A stretch of DNA of 64,000 nucleotides from Crotophaga sulcirostris (lineage: Eukaryota > Chordata > Aves > Cuculiformes > Crotophagidae). The DNA lies in assembly GCA_013397455.1 (NCBI GenBank), contig VYZB01000135.1, positions 1,148,703 to 1,212,702 of the forward strand, given 5' to 3'. The position numbers were made by a program, and so were the translations under genes. Under the pieces are notes generated by a model that worked only from the letters and a program-made list of their open reading frames with translations, was not told the DNA's origin and did not search any database. Shown here one piece after another: positions 39,481 through 52,441 of the stretch (positions are counted from its first letter, which is position 1; the number at the start of each line of letters is the position of its first letter).

Positions 39481-42400
39481 TCTGCCCTCTCTGCATGCAG
39501 TGTTAGAGGCCCTTCCTGGAACAATCTCCTTGGGTGATTTATCTGCATGAGGTTACCTGTACAGGATCACTGGAAAGGCAGATGGGATGCATGATGGCAG
39601 ACTTGGCCTACCTGCATTTGGCAGAGAGATCTGTGGAGTATGATAGTCACTTTATGGGTCAGAATTTCTATTTAAATGATATTCCTTATGGATTTCATCA
39701 CCCAGTCAAGTGTAAATATCAGCAGTACCGTGCAACTCATGGATTTTCAGAATTGCTAGGTGTGCACTGAAGGCTGCAAAGGGTGTGTTTGTACAAATAA
39801 TGAAACAAATAAAGGTACTCACTTTTGTCTGTGTGCTTTGGCCTGCCCCTGATACTTCTTTTTCAGACTATGTAAACAAAAGTCTGATTTTGCTTTGTCA
39901 GTTGATGTTGGGGTGATTTAAGTTAGACTTGAAAGTCTCAACAATATCCTGGGTAATAAAACTTAATCATAAAGTAAGAATGATAAAATTTGTCATCTGC
40001 TTGAAAAAGGAAGGTGTAACCCAAACCTGCGCTTTACCTCCCCTCTGGCAGTGTATCTTTTTTGTCTCTCTCAGAAAAGGTAAAAAGAAGGCTGTGACAC
40101 TGTGAGAGCATTAGGAAACTTGAAAAAAAAAACCATGGCATAACCACTCACTGGACCCAACTATAGTCAACATTTTAAGTATCTGACATTGCAAACTTCT
40201 CACACTGTAATATAGTGAGTAAAGATTTTTTACTGCTTTCTTTGAGGATGAAACTTGTCTTGGACCTCACTGGCAGTGAAATCAGACTTCCTATAGATCT
40301 GTGTTATGGATTAGGTCATTTGCTTGTATTTCAGTTACGGTGTTTTTTCCAGTTTCTCTCCCACCGCTGTTCTGTTAAGGTAGTGCAGCTGGCTGGAGGG
40401 CTGTAGACATTGATAGGACTGGGGCATTAAAAATAGAAGCTTTGGGTCCTTTTTCCTAGTCAAACAAATTTTTATATGTGCAGTATTTTATGCTGCCCAA
40501 GGAAAAGGATATTGTTTGCTGCACTTTCAAATAACTCAGAAGCCACTCCAGCTCTCCTTGAAGCCAGTGGCAAAATTCCACTTGCTTTCAATGGGAATTT
40601 GGAAAAGACCCATGATACCTTTTCTGTCGGAGTAGAAGCAAGCTGTGAGTCCACAGTACCATGCAAATTAAAATGCGTACATTCCCTTTTAGTTTTAGTA
40701 TAACTAATTCTTTGATTATTTTCTGCAGAGAATATGGAAGTGGTTGGTCACAGAAAATAGCTGTAACAAGGATTGCTGAGACACTTCTATTCCGCCAGAC
40801 AGTTGAAAGGATGGCCCATAGAAAAAGAATTTACTGTCTTTAGAAAACTAGCCTAGTAGCTGTGTAGGACATGGCAGTCAGGACTTGCTGTTACAGCATT
40901 TGCCCTGCCTGTTCAGCAAAACATGGATGCAAAAAGTGAACATTAGGAAGAAAGAGTTATATGTCTATTCTAGTTGCCACCATGTCTTAAAGTAGAAGGA
41001 CAATGAAACCTAAATTTTACAGAGAGATACATGTTCCCTGTCAACTTGATGCCATATAGTTTGCACTTTTCAGAGAGAAACTACTCTGGTTTTGGAAGAA
41101 GAGTCCTATAAACCTGTTAATCAGGCATTTCTGTGTCATCTAGAGAGAAACATGAAGTGTGGGACTGCATTCCTACCTGCTAGTATTCAGTTTGAGTTTG
41201 TATTAGAGCACTGGGAAGGAAGGGTCACCTTCTTTTCCTGGATATTTCCTTCAGTTTGGAAGGTGGAGTGTCAGCTACTGTTTAAATGTGTAATAATCAC
41301 CAATAATTCTCTAATCTAAATATTTTCATTAATAAATGAAAGCATACTGAATAAATCTTGTGCAAAGCAGAGATTGAAATGTAAGCACTTCAAGGAAGAC
41401 GTGTCTCTCTTTAAAGTGGGTTTTCCCTTGGGCTTCCTTACCACAAGACAGCAGAAGCTTGCCTGCACCAAAACCTGTTCTTTGTGCACCTGCTGCTCAC
41501 TCTGCCTGAGCAGCCGTGTAAAGGGGAACCCAACAGTGAACCTTCAGCATCGCTGTGGCTTGTTTGAAGGGAAAAGTGTGTAGATAAATGTACCTTCCAG
41601 GTACCCACATCAGCAGCATGGCAGGAAAAAGAAATTTCTCATGTTCTCTCCACATGAGACCATCCTTAAAATTCTCCAGAACAATGAGGCTACTCTGCAG
41701 CTGTGAAGAGCCCTAGGGCCTTGTCAGGCATTCTTGCACTTCTCAGCTTATTCTATTTCACCTTGATAGAGATAAGATTAATTATTAGATCCTCAGCTTT
41801 AGACTCCCTGCAGTTACTCATTGCACAGAGTCGTCTTTATCTGTCCTGTTCCACTCCAGCCTTACAGTTTACTTTGGTGAGATTATGTACTTGCTGCTAA
41901 TGGCAGAATTTGGCTCCAAGGGAGGGGCATGGTTTTGAACTCCATGGGATATTACTGATGGTGTAAATCTTCCAATGTCTTTCAAGTAGTGGCCACTCCA
42001 TCACTTATCACAATATATCTTCCCTTAAGATTTGAAAATAATTTGTGATTTTGGGTGGTCAGATTCAGGAATCTTCAAAGGGACACAAAACCTTCAGAAA
42101 TTGCTGTTAGGGAAGATTGCATCTTCTAAAATCGTATTGCCCCGAGTTTTGAAAATTTCAGACTTGCATCAATATTCATGAGAGATTCAAACTCAGTGAT
42201 ATTTAATGAAGGAATATTTTTATGGAAAGTACTTTACATGCACAGTAGATGCATTTTAGAACCCGTTTGAAATGTATGTGTAGCTTCTGAATTTACCAGA
42301 AAGGCAAAACTAAGCAAACAGAAGCATTTGAAACTGGGGATTAACGTGTCGGTCTTCTGCTACTGGAACTGGATTTGAATTAGATCTGTACACTGCTGTG

Positions 42401-43926
42401 TGATGTAACACATCAGTCTACTTTATGCTGATAAAGAGAGGTAGAGATTTGAAGAAGTACAGGGCAGTGAAGACTTGGACTTGTGCCTTTTCCAGGCATC
42501 TGATGGGCAGGGCTACTAACTTTTGATGACCACTGACTTTCATCCAGATATTTTTTGAAGATAGAAGAACGGAAGTATTGTACACAATTACTAATTACAA
42601 TTTCAAATATGGGGTTTTAAACATGCAGTCACTTACAGTAGATATGAGAGTAAGGAGTGTTACAGCTCAGACCATACCAATTGTTACTTTTTAAGATAAA
42701 CGTGAACCTCAAATTGAGACAGCATGTCAGCAATAACTGCTGATGTAGGTAGATTGGCACAAGCAGACTAGAAGTAGCTATGATACACATGTGCTGACTG
42801 GAGTAGCCAGGTGACCTTCAGTGACAGAGTGTCAGTCTCACACCAGGCATGTCTGCTGAGTACTCTGTACCACAGCCCAGCAAGATTTTGAAGAAGCAGT
42901 GAGAAGGAGAATACTTTTTATTTGATGTTCAGAATTTTGTTCTGAGGAGGCCTTACCCAAGTTTCTTCAGCCAGGGAAAGACTCACAGTGGCTTGAGGTC
43001 TAAAGATGTCCAGGGGAAGACAGGTTTTGGGTTGGGTTTTTGAAAGATGAGGGGAATCAAGGAAAATAGAGAAAAAGAAGAGCTGAAGTATACTTTGCAC
43101 ATTCTGTAACATTGTAATGCTCATCCAGATTTATGTGTAGTTGTAAAATTTGTGTGTGTTGATTTGTCTTTATATTAATGGCAGTGAACTGACTCACAAA
43201 AATAGAACAAACATTTTGTTTCTGGCCTGGAGAGAAAAGTGTTCTGTGATGTTTATTCTAATGAATTTAAAGATACTTCACAGAGATTTTTACACATGCA
43301 GCAACCAAATTCTCTGTTTGTATGAACTGGCACAGCATCACTCTACTCATTGCAAGTTTATACCAGTTTATGTGGCAGATAATTTGACCTCAGTGTACAA
43401 CAAATGGTTTGTTTCTCATTCTCCCAATTCCTGAGTAACCAATAGAGGGAAAGTTTTCATTAGGTTTAGAGTGTAGTTTTGCTGTAATGTGTATACTCTG
43501 AGTGACTCGTCCCAAGCCAGGGAGGTGTCTGTATATGATAATCAAGATGAGGTACTCAAACTAATATGCTTTTCTAGTTCAGTTGAAGAAGGGGAAAAGG
43601 AGAGGGGTTGGCAAAGAAGCCACTAAATTCAACAAAGTGTTGATCACTGCCAATAGTCATGAGTGCGGCTCAGTTCAAAAAGTTCAAAAACACTGCTTAA
43701 AGAAACAGTGCAAATATTTTCCATCTTTTTAAAATGAATTTTCATGGTTTGTTTACTGTTTTTTGTTTATCTGCTCTGCATGATATGTCATATTTATCAG
43801 TAAAACAGACTGTAGGGGGTAACAGTACTTAAATGTTTATTTTATGATGTTTTGGCTTTTGCTGTGTTTATTCTGCATTTTCTGACTAAATTCATGCTCA
43901 GATAGCTTTTTCTTCTGTTGTTACAG
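39481..43926. other. Non-coding DNA
   Basis: No gene is recognised. A copy of the old TTGAAGTCAATGG-core repeat lies at about 40548-40602. At 40729-40843 an acceptor-like site (TTTGATTATTTTCTGCAG) is followed by an open frame of 37 codons ending in TAG, which could be read as a terminal exon but has no other support. Confidence 0.45.
40548..40602. repeat. Old interspersed repeat with palindromic core
   Basis: The sequence contains CTTGAAGCCAGTGGCAAAA, then TTCCACTTGCTTTCAATGGG. The two halves (TTGAAGCCAGTGG and GCTTTCAATGGG) are degenerate forms of the TTGAAGTCAATGG core and its partner, as in the copy near 4.8 kb. It is old and too short to classify further. Confidence 0.35.
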
Positions 43927-44032
43927 CACCTTTGTCTCAGGCTGCCCCTAAAAAGGTGAAGCAGTAATCTGGCAAAATGAACTCAAGACACACAAAGCGA
44001 AGACATTTGAGACTAATCTGCAAGGTGTTCAG
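43927..44032 (+). other. Candidate exon with a possible start codon
   Basis: A strong acceptor (CTTCTGTTGTTACAG, ending at 43926) precedes a GC-richer interval with two possible donors: CAAG|GTGTTC after 44024 or TTCAG|GTATTT after 44032. An ATG at 43977-43979 has adenine at -3 (GCAAAATGA) and is preceded in frame by a TAA, so translation would have to begin here. The encoded start is very basic (MNSRHTKRRHLRLICK). This would be the first coding exon of a gene whose 5' exons lie in the CpG-rich segment 43 kb upstream, or an exon of a long non-coding RNA. I do not recognise the protein. Confidence 0.35.
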
Positions 44033-45452
44033 GTATTTGTGCTTTTGTTATGTGTATCAGTAATTGTTCCGTCATGTGGGGTACTCTGTAGTCTATGCAC
44101 TTCAAGGAAAATGTTCTTGTTAACTCATGCAAGGTCGTGATAAAATGACATAAAAGAAATTTAAAGATCACAAGAACGATTAAAACTGTTAATCAGAATG
44201 CCCCCATGCAACTTAAAAATGAAGCCAGGGTTGAAAAGGTAGTGTGTCAGAGTTGCAGCTCAAAGTTCAACACACATTGATGCTTCTGAACGTTCTGTCC
44301 CATCTGCTAGCTAAGGCAGATTTTACCATCTATTACTACCCAGCACATTGATGGCCATCTGAGGAACAGTGGAGAAAGCAGGTGTTTTTCTGATGGTCAC
44401 CAGAGCAAAGTGAATGGACTCTCCTCTACTGATGGGCTAAGGCATTATAAAAGCCCCAGTGACCTCAGGAATTAGATCCTGGGAACTGTGTTAGCCCTGA
44501 CTTAGGCCTACAGTGATGGTGAAATTCATTTTGGTTCTGAGATGACAGAAGGTGTTGGCAGGATTCAAGGTTTTTAGTCAGATTTCAAATAGTATATATG
44601 TCCTGCGTACAGTTGAAAGGAAATAAGGCATTTGCGTTTCTTCCCAGTGCAGAAACGGGACTTTCTAGTTGGATAGCAAGGGCAGCATAGAGAAAGGTTG
44701 TAAATTTCTAGATTATAGGAAAACAGATCTTTGTTTTACAAGTATATACAAGGAAAAGTAGTACAGGTCTGGTTGGTCTATGTTGTGCGTCTGTGAAGTA
44801 ATAACAATTGTGTGATTACTTCTCAAAGCTCCTTGTGAGCAGGTGATGACAGACGTGCTATATATGTGCATACTGATAACGTAATAGAACAAGTAATTAC
44901 ATACATTTTTGTATTATGATAATAGTGTAGAGATATTGACTGTACTCAGCTAGGTCCCTTTATAGCTGATTAATTCAGTGAAGCAAATGGGATTGCTAAC
45001 AAGCGTAAAGGTAAGAGTTGTGTTTGCAGAATGCATCAATACAAAATGCATTCAGAGAAAATGTTTTACTTGTATAGTCATTAAAATCTTCTATTATCTT
45101 GTTACAATCATTAAATTGTTATAATTAACATTACAAACTATTGTTCACAATTAAAAATTTTAAACAAAACCACAAAAGCAGGGTAACCTCCTAAGGGTAT
45201 ATATTTGATGGTTATGCCACTAATATGAGAAAAATAACTGTTGTTAAATGTTATACCATATGTGACTGTCTGAAAAGTAAATATGAGTAAACAGCAAAGT
45301 CACTCAATATTTTTTTAATTCCTGAACTACTTACTATATCAGCTTCCAGATATTTATTCAAATTTGTTAAATATGTGCATTCCTGTGGTTTTAGCAGTGT
45401 GTTCACTGACAGTATTGGTGTACTTTTTTGATTTTTCTACAAAACTGCTTCT
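44033..45452. other. Non-coding DNA
   Basis: AT-rich sequence in which I see no exon, repeat or RNA gene. Confidence 0.5.
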
Positions 45453-45525
45453 TCGACCTTGTGCAGGTTGCTTCATCTGAGTGAGCCTCAGGTAACTCAT
45501 ATGCAAAATTGATATTAGATCCCAG
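45453..45525 (+). repeat. MIR-like SINE core remnant
   Basis: The stretch GACCTTGTGCAGGTTGCTTC, GTGAGCCTCAGGTAACTC, ATATGCAAAATTGATATTAG closely follows the well-known MIR core region ('gaccttgggcaagttactt...gagcctcagtttcctcatctgtaaaat.gataatag'). It lies on the plus strand, about 25 bp before a CR1 tail. The head and the far 3' end are missing or unreadable. Confidence 0.5.
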
Positions 45526-45550
45526 AGCACCAGGTTTTGCTAATACAATA

Positions 45551-45684
45551 TATCACAGTATCACAGTATCACGGTATAACCAGGTTGGAAGAGACATCTG
45601 AGATCATCAAGTCCAACCTATAAGCCAACACTAACACCATCTCATCACCTAAACCATGGCACTGAGTGCCTCATCCAGTCTTAT
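45551..45684 (-). mobile_element. CR1 LINE 3' end, inverted
   Basis: The copy begins with three units of an 8-bp tail repeat (TATCACAG, TATCACAG, TATCACGG), then GGTTGGAAGAGACATCTGAG and ATCATCAAGTCCAACCTAT. It continues through AACACTAACACCATCTCATC and CCTAAACCATGGCACTGAG to CATCCAGTCTT. This is the reverse complement of a CR1 3' terminus, so the element lies on the minus strand. It is only ~134 bp long, severely 5'-truncated, and breaks off at a short palindrome. Confidence 0.85.
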
Positions 45685-45708
45685 ACGTGTTGTATAGATA
45701 CAACACGT
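45685..45708. repeat. Perfect 24-bp palindrome (11-bp arms)
   Basis: The arm ACGTGTTGTAT is followed by a 2-base spacer (AG) and then its exact reverse complement, ATACAACACGT. It lies directly at the truncated end of the CR1 fragment, where I know no counterpart in the CR1 consensus. It may be a junction product of the insertion. A CACGTG E-box (45704-45709) overlaps the right arm. Confidence 0.85.
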
Positions 45709-48700
45709 GGAACAAGTGAAAGATGGTGCAGCATTGCTAGTACTTTTGATTTCTCTATGTTGCCTTCACTGGCTGCTTTTTCTAACATTGATCCTCCAAT
45801 GCAAGTAGTTGCTGCCAGCAGTATGGCTAAACAATGTCAGTGGCAAAAACTCTTGGTTTTCTTCCAGGTGTTTTCGAACTTGGAAGAAAGAGTCAGATCG
45901 TTGGCCTTCAGAAATATCCTCAGTCTGTCTCTGGAGCTACAGTTTTCTCTGTAAGAGCTGAAAACTGCTGTCAGAATCTCGTAATGTAGATTTAGAAAAG
46001 GTTTCTCTTCAACTTTGAAGAGTGATACTATTTTTCTGTAAGAAGATTAATTGTATTTAAATAATTTTAACTTTTAAGCTTTTTGAAAGTAAGTACACTT
46101 GAGATTAGAAAGTGTTTAACTCCTCTGTTATGCAGTTCCTTCTGAAGAGTTAACTCTTTAAGACAGGAGAAATAAGCCTTAGACAAATTTTATTGACAAT
46201 AGGGAGGAAGAATAGTGCCTGAGAACATTCCATAACCTGAAATTAAGCACTAATTCTGTACCCAAAGATGGAGGTCACATCAAACATCCAGTATTTTAGA
46301 TATGAATTACCGATCTTACTTAGTGTTCTAAAACTCATAGTTCTGGGGAGAATAGGCTTAACTTCAAATTTCAGGTTGTGATCATTCCAGTATTTCTAAT
46401 TCCCTCAAAATAAGAAAAATCTAAAAGTCAGATTTCCTTTTTAGAAATTTCAAGCTATAGATGATTTGAATAACTATGAGTAACAAGCTGCTTTAGAAAG
46501 GAAGATTTTTTTCCTTCTTTGGGGAAAAAATTACACTTAATACTCATTGCAAACCTTTCATGTTTCTAACGCTACCCTGATACACTATTTTATATATAAA
46601 TTGTAATTATAATATAACAAAGCTACTTACAAGCATTGCTGTATTTGAGAGATGCAGATTTTATTTCATTTCAATTTTCACAGGAGTACTTCTGTTTCTC
46701 AAATTTTCTGTAATTTTGGGATCTGAAAAACTTCAAATCGGTATATTATCACAGTCAGTATTTCTAGAAGATGATGGCATGTTAAAAGGAACTTTTCTTT
46801 ATTGGAAAACTTTGCGAAACTCTCGAAACCCTAGTCCTTTTTCTAAAATACTCTGCATTGAGTTTAGGATGAATTAGTATCAAAATACTAATAAAGAGTG
46901 TGATACAGGATTATTCCAGTTAATTGTGTTTACAATTATTTCATTTGTGTTTGCTGCATCTTGTAACCAAGACGGTGGTTTCAGAAAGTGCAGAAGTATC
47001 GGTTACTTTTTTTGAACATTGATTCTGCGTTGAGTGGTGACAGATATGTCTGGGTGCTGTTAAGTTGATGGTGATGTTTGGATGCCTTTGTTTCAGAATG
47101 ACAGCTTTGCACCTATTATGCAACCCAGGCATGAGCAGCTCCCGCTGCAAAAATGAAGACAAGATAGCAGTGGTTAGTTGAATGTCAGCTGTAAAATCTA
47201 AATGCAGTGAAGACACTAAATCTAAATGCAATGAAGAGGAAGAAAATAAAAAAAATTAAGACATAACAATGGTTTAGTTGACAGTCTGCATGCTGGAAGT
47301 TCCTGAACTTGTGGTCAAAAAGCTTGGCTTACTTGGTAGTGTTCAAACACGTGAGTTGATTTTTTTTCCTTTTTCTTTTTTTCCAGAGGCAGGGCATTCA
47401 TTGGACCTAAGTAGCACATATTGAACAGTAATGTGAGGAGGAAAGAGGGTTTCACATGTGAATTAAGCCTGAGTTATAATGACTCATAACTGACAACAAA
47501 ACACCCGAGAAGAGACATGAGACAGGATGAGATGAAATGAGACAAGCCATGAAAGAAGGGGCAGATTTATGAGTTATCAGCCTACAGATGGAATGTGAAG
47601 ATATATGAGTGGAGAATGAGATCATAACAGAGAAGTATGCTAGGGGAAAAGGAGGGGGTTCACAGGACAGATCCCAATAGCCTCTTGCTGGTAGTGAGAG
47701 GATTGATTTAAGCAACAGAAAAATGAGTATTAAAAATTATATAAAGATCAGTTAGATCGCAGACCTCATAGGGGCTTGATTTTTCTCTCACTATGCTTCA
47801 GAAACCAAAGAAACCCTGCACCTCCAACAGATGTGGTGACTGTACATCCTGATGGTAATCCCACCTAGCTGAAATCACATAAAAATACTTTCAATGCAAG
47901 GCAGTATTCAACATTTTAAGGAAACTGCTCCCTTGCTTAGAATAAAGACAGGAGGCAAAATTCTTGCCTTCAATTTAAACAATGCAGTAGTTTTTTTAAA
48001 ACATTAAAATTTGCCTTTCATTCCTGAAACTGAAAGCATGTTTCCAAGTAACTACCAGTGCAGCCAAAGCATTTCTTATGGATTATAAGTGGTGTAATTG
48101 GTTGCCAAGTCTACTTGAATGAAATTTCAGTTGGCACAATTATAATCCATTTCAAGATTCAGCATCTTAAAATTTCCACGTAAAAGATGAAAATAAATAC
48201 TTGGCTGCTCACAAAGTATTAAATGGCACATACAGATCTGTGAAGTTGCTGTGTTACTTTAGTCGCGTCCCCCGCCTCTTTTCTAATTTTGTTCTCATAT
48301 CCTGTACAGAGTGATTAGGAGGATCTGTTCAAGGAAATGCACGGAAGTCTGTTATTTAGCTGAATCTGCAGAATCAGTTGGCAGTCTCATGAGACAAACT
48401 TTTCTGCTGGAATTTCTTCTTATATCCGATTCTGATAGAAATTGGGAAGAGGAAAAAGAATGTTTCTCACAGATTCAATATTTTTTTCTCTGTGTCTTAG
48501 CTAAGATTATTAGGGGACATCTGTGCTGCTAGTCAAATTGAATTAAAACTCATTAAACTCGGTAACTGATGGGTAGAACTTGAGGTAATCAATAAAGCCA
48601 TTTTGATTTTGTTGAATGTCATTAACTGTTTGAAATTTAATTTTTAATATAAAGGTGAACTACATTAAAAATTAATGAAATCTCTATTATTCTAAAACGG

Positions 48701-51700
48701 TATCTGCAGCTATTTAGTTTTGGGTCAAAAATTTAAAATTTAAAAATGCTGAAACACTTCTATTCAATTTGAACCAGTAGGCTGAAACGGGATTTAGTTA
48801 AGCCTTGATCTGCTATATTTTACATTTTTTTTAACTGTTGATGATCGTTCACTCAACAGCAGTATGCAAGGAGTAGGAATTCACTTTAGGAAGGGCTGGA
48901 ACATCGGAGTGTAAGAATGAACACGTAAGCTTGGTCTCGGGTCTCGTCCAGCAGCGGGTGGATTGTCCAGCCACCCGGACTGTCACCTGTCCTCAGCGCT
49001 GGCCAAAACCGAATGCCTAAGGAAGTGTGTAAGAACAAGGAAATTGCATATCATATTTCAACTAAGTAATCCCTTAGTGTTCAGTCATCCCGGAGATGTA
49101 CACAGCCAGGCATAGTTTCTTTCTATTTAGTAGCTGCAGTGGATTTCTAGTCTGTAAAGGCGCGTGGTCTCCCTATGAGCTCTGCAAACTCCAAGCATCC
49201 ATGTTACTCTGTAGCAAGGAGTCCCACACAGCTTAATGCACATGTTATGAAGAGCTACTTCGTTTCTGTTTGTTTTGAAACTACCTCCTGCTAGTTTGAG
49301 ATGGAAGGATGCTTTATGGAATCTGACAGCAAAGCTGGTAAAGGATTATTGAGATTGTGTTTTTGAAATGTGATTCATTTTTAGCAGTTAGATTAGTGTG
49401 GTAGATAGAACACAGTTAAGTAATCCATGACAGGGCAGCCTTGTAAGTTAAATAACTTCTAATTTAAAAGATCTATACTTCAAGAGAAATTATATCTTAG
49501 CAACAGTATCAGTTATAAGCATGAGTATATTTGGTAACACCAGAAAAACCCATGATAGGTTCCAGTTAAAGGAAACATTTAAGCCTGTGTTTAACTCCCC
49601 TGCTATGTTTCAGACTAAGCATATGCTAGGGTACTTTACTGAGTCTTTGTGTTATTCTTGAGGTACCTCTCTACTTCTAAAATTTAATGTTTCTGTTGGT
49701 ATTATTGGATTTTTTTTAAATATTTGATTGATAAAAAACACCTTGCTTTTGACTTTACTATCATTTGATGTGTGTTGGATATCCTTAATTTTGTGTAGAG
49801 CACTGACTGCGATATCATTGAGATCAACATGTTCAATGACTTTCAGCTTTCCAGTGATAATGGTAAAGAGAAGTGGAAAGAGGATAGGAGAGGTGCACGA
49901 GGAGCCCTGCCATTTAAAGAAGATAGGAAGAACAGAATTCATCAGTCTGTTACGTATTGACACAGAAGATCTCCTTAGAATGGGCTAATAAATGCTTAAA
50001 TACTACTTAAATAGACAAAGGAGATTGGAAAAACTTTAAGAGTTAAATTAAGAAATTTTCTACCTTGTTTGATGGTACATTTTCTTTCAGGGTAGAACCA
50101 GTGTTTTATAAATGCACCCATGGTTAATGAGTTAGTACATTACCAGAAGTCAGAAAGTGTGCCTAAGGTTAGACGGTTCTTAAACTCTTTTGGGTTTAAC
50201 AGTAAAACACATATAATATACTACAGGTTCCATGTAGCCTCTACCTGTCACCAAACCCTCAGGTTATGGGATGAAAAGAACGAGCAGATTTATCTGTCCT
50301 TCAGAATGGTCATAGCACAGAGCTGGAAATGAGCAAGTTGTAACTGCCTGGGCTGCCCTTTGTCCTCAGACATGGTCGCCCTTTTGTAGCATCTTCTGTT
50401 AATTAAAAAATGCTCTTTGCTGTTTATAAAACACGTTTAGAGTTTCAAATGGAAAGTAATGGAAAAAGGGAAGTACTGAAATTACTATTTACGTACCAAG
50501 TTTTGCAGACTGCTAAGATTACTCCTGCAAAACCAAATGACTACCCAAACAAACATACAAAATCGTTATACTGAGAGACTGCTTTTAACTAAATCACCAT
50601 AAAGTCTTGCTACCTGTGGGAGTTTTTCTTTACTAGATTTCATATTGAGAAAGTTTCTTAAAGCAAACAGACTTTGCACGTTCTAGTCCATGGAAACTGA
50701 GCTGTCTTTAGTGTTAAATCTTCTTTTTGGCAAATTATTATAGTAAATACAATGTATGACTTTACATAACGTAACAGTGGTATTCTTAATTGAGTCTTAT
50801 AGTAGAGTTCCAGGTTAGAATTCAAGACAAGCTGCATATAGTACAATATTTGATCATGTATTATCTAAATTCCTTTTATGCTAAGATAAAGCTTGAGAGA
50901 AGAAAATTATTTATTTTTTTTTCCCCTCATATGACACACTGAGACACTGAAAGATTAGGGCCAGAATGTTGAAAATTGTGAAGTCCTATTCAGACAGCAG
51001 AACTAAAGGCTGGACTTGAAAAATGCTGACCTCTATTGGCCCTGAGCTATTCCAAATATCTGATTATAAGAACTAAAGCAGGAACTAGCTGATGCTGAGC
51101 TCACTTGAAAATCTGACATCAGTGGTGGGCTTTTAGCACTGGAAATAGAGAAACTGTTTTGAAGACCTGTTTCAGTGCAGGAAATAAACCTGGGAAGCTC
51201 AAGCTTAATCCAGTGTTTTAAACAAAACAAGTCTCTGGGGTTTGATAAGTTTTTTTAAGAGGCAAACAGTAAAGGGATAGGAAACAAAAAGAATAAAAAG
51301 CCATTATAATGACAGAAAGGAATAAAGACAACAGGAGAGAAGGTGTAAGAAAATGTTGTGGACAGTACATTGCTGGCAGTGATATAACCCATCAAAAGAA
51401 ATGTCAGAAGTACCTTAAGATGCCAGAAGAGGTAAAAAATGAGAAATATTCCCACAATGTGTTCCTGTTGTGCAGAAATCAGAAGGAAACTATGAGAATC
51501 AATGTATTCAGAAAATTGTATTGCCCATTGAGAGATCATAAAAGGACCCCGTAAAACCCTCGGTTACGAGATTGGTGTAGGCCAGCAATGACCAGCTTCA
51601 TTGTGTTAGGAAGATCACAAATAACTATGTTTTTTTTGATAAGGTAAGAAATCAGTTCGTTTCTAAATTGGCTGAATATTGTTTATAATCCAAATAAATG

Positions 51701-52441
51701 CAGCCTAAGCAAAAAATTTCAAATATAAACTTTTACAGTCAGTGACTTTATGTATCTTCCATAGGGCATATGTGTCTCATGTATTATACTCAAGGTTCAT
51801 GCTGATGCAATAGAAATATCTTAACGCAGAGTACTTAAGTAATTCTGTGTGTTTGTTCTCTTTCTTGTAGCTGTTTGATGCATTTCAGACAGGTTAAAAT
51901 AGAGTGGTTTTCTGACTCTTGGGACTGACATTCAGCTTTCCTATTATGTCTTATTAAAGGCTCTGTCAAGTTTGAAAATCAGTAATGTTAAAATAAAAAC
52001 AGTGTAGAGAGAGAAAGACACAACATGCTTTAGTTTTCTAGGCTGTTAAGAAGTGAAGAGTGGGAGGGGAGACAGAATTCACTATAGGACTGAAGACTAC
52101 TTTAGTCCCTTCCTTTAACAGAAAAGGGGGAAAAAGTGTTTATTTTTTAGAGAACAGCCTGTATTTGTGTTTACTAGAAATACTGATTGATTTACTGATG
52201 ATATTGACAGACATGGCATGTATTTCAAGTCCTTGAACAACAATTTGCAGTAATTCTGTTTTCCTTTGTGGAGATAATTAAGCCACACAACAGCTGTCTG
52301 GCAAACATTAGCACTCTACTACCTGGTCCCAGGAGAACAGAAGCAAAGCAGGAGTGATTTGACCAAGCAACTGCAGTTACTAGATGGCAAAAGTGGGGTG
52401 AGAATGAAATCTTACCAACCCCTTTAAGATAAAAACCTTTT
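45709..52441. other. Non-coding DNA between two CR1 ends
   Basis: No gene is recognised. The only compositional break is a short GC- and CpG-rich patch at about 48930-49015. Acceptor-like sites before about 47386, 50091 and 51871 are not followed by convincing exons. Confidence 0.5.
48930..49015. other. Local CpG-rich patch
   Basis: Within AT-rich, CpG-poor surroundings this ~85-bp stretch holds six CpGs (in the contexts CTCGGG, CTCGTC, AGCGGG, CCCGGA, AGCGCT and CCGAA). It could be a small unmethylated regulatory element, a fragment of a GC-rich repeat, or an exon remnant. No open frame, splice sites or repeat match could be assigned. Confidence 0.35.

Noticed and set aside
40729..40843. 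Possible terminal coding exon after a TTTTCTGCAG acceptor
   Set aside because: Only 37 codons, no upstream partner exon in phase, and no polyadenylation signal close behind.
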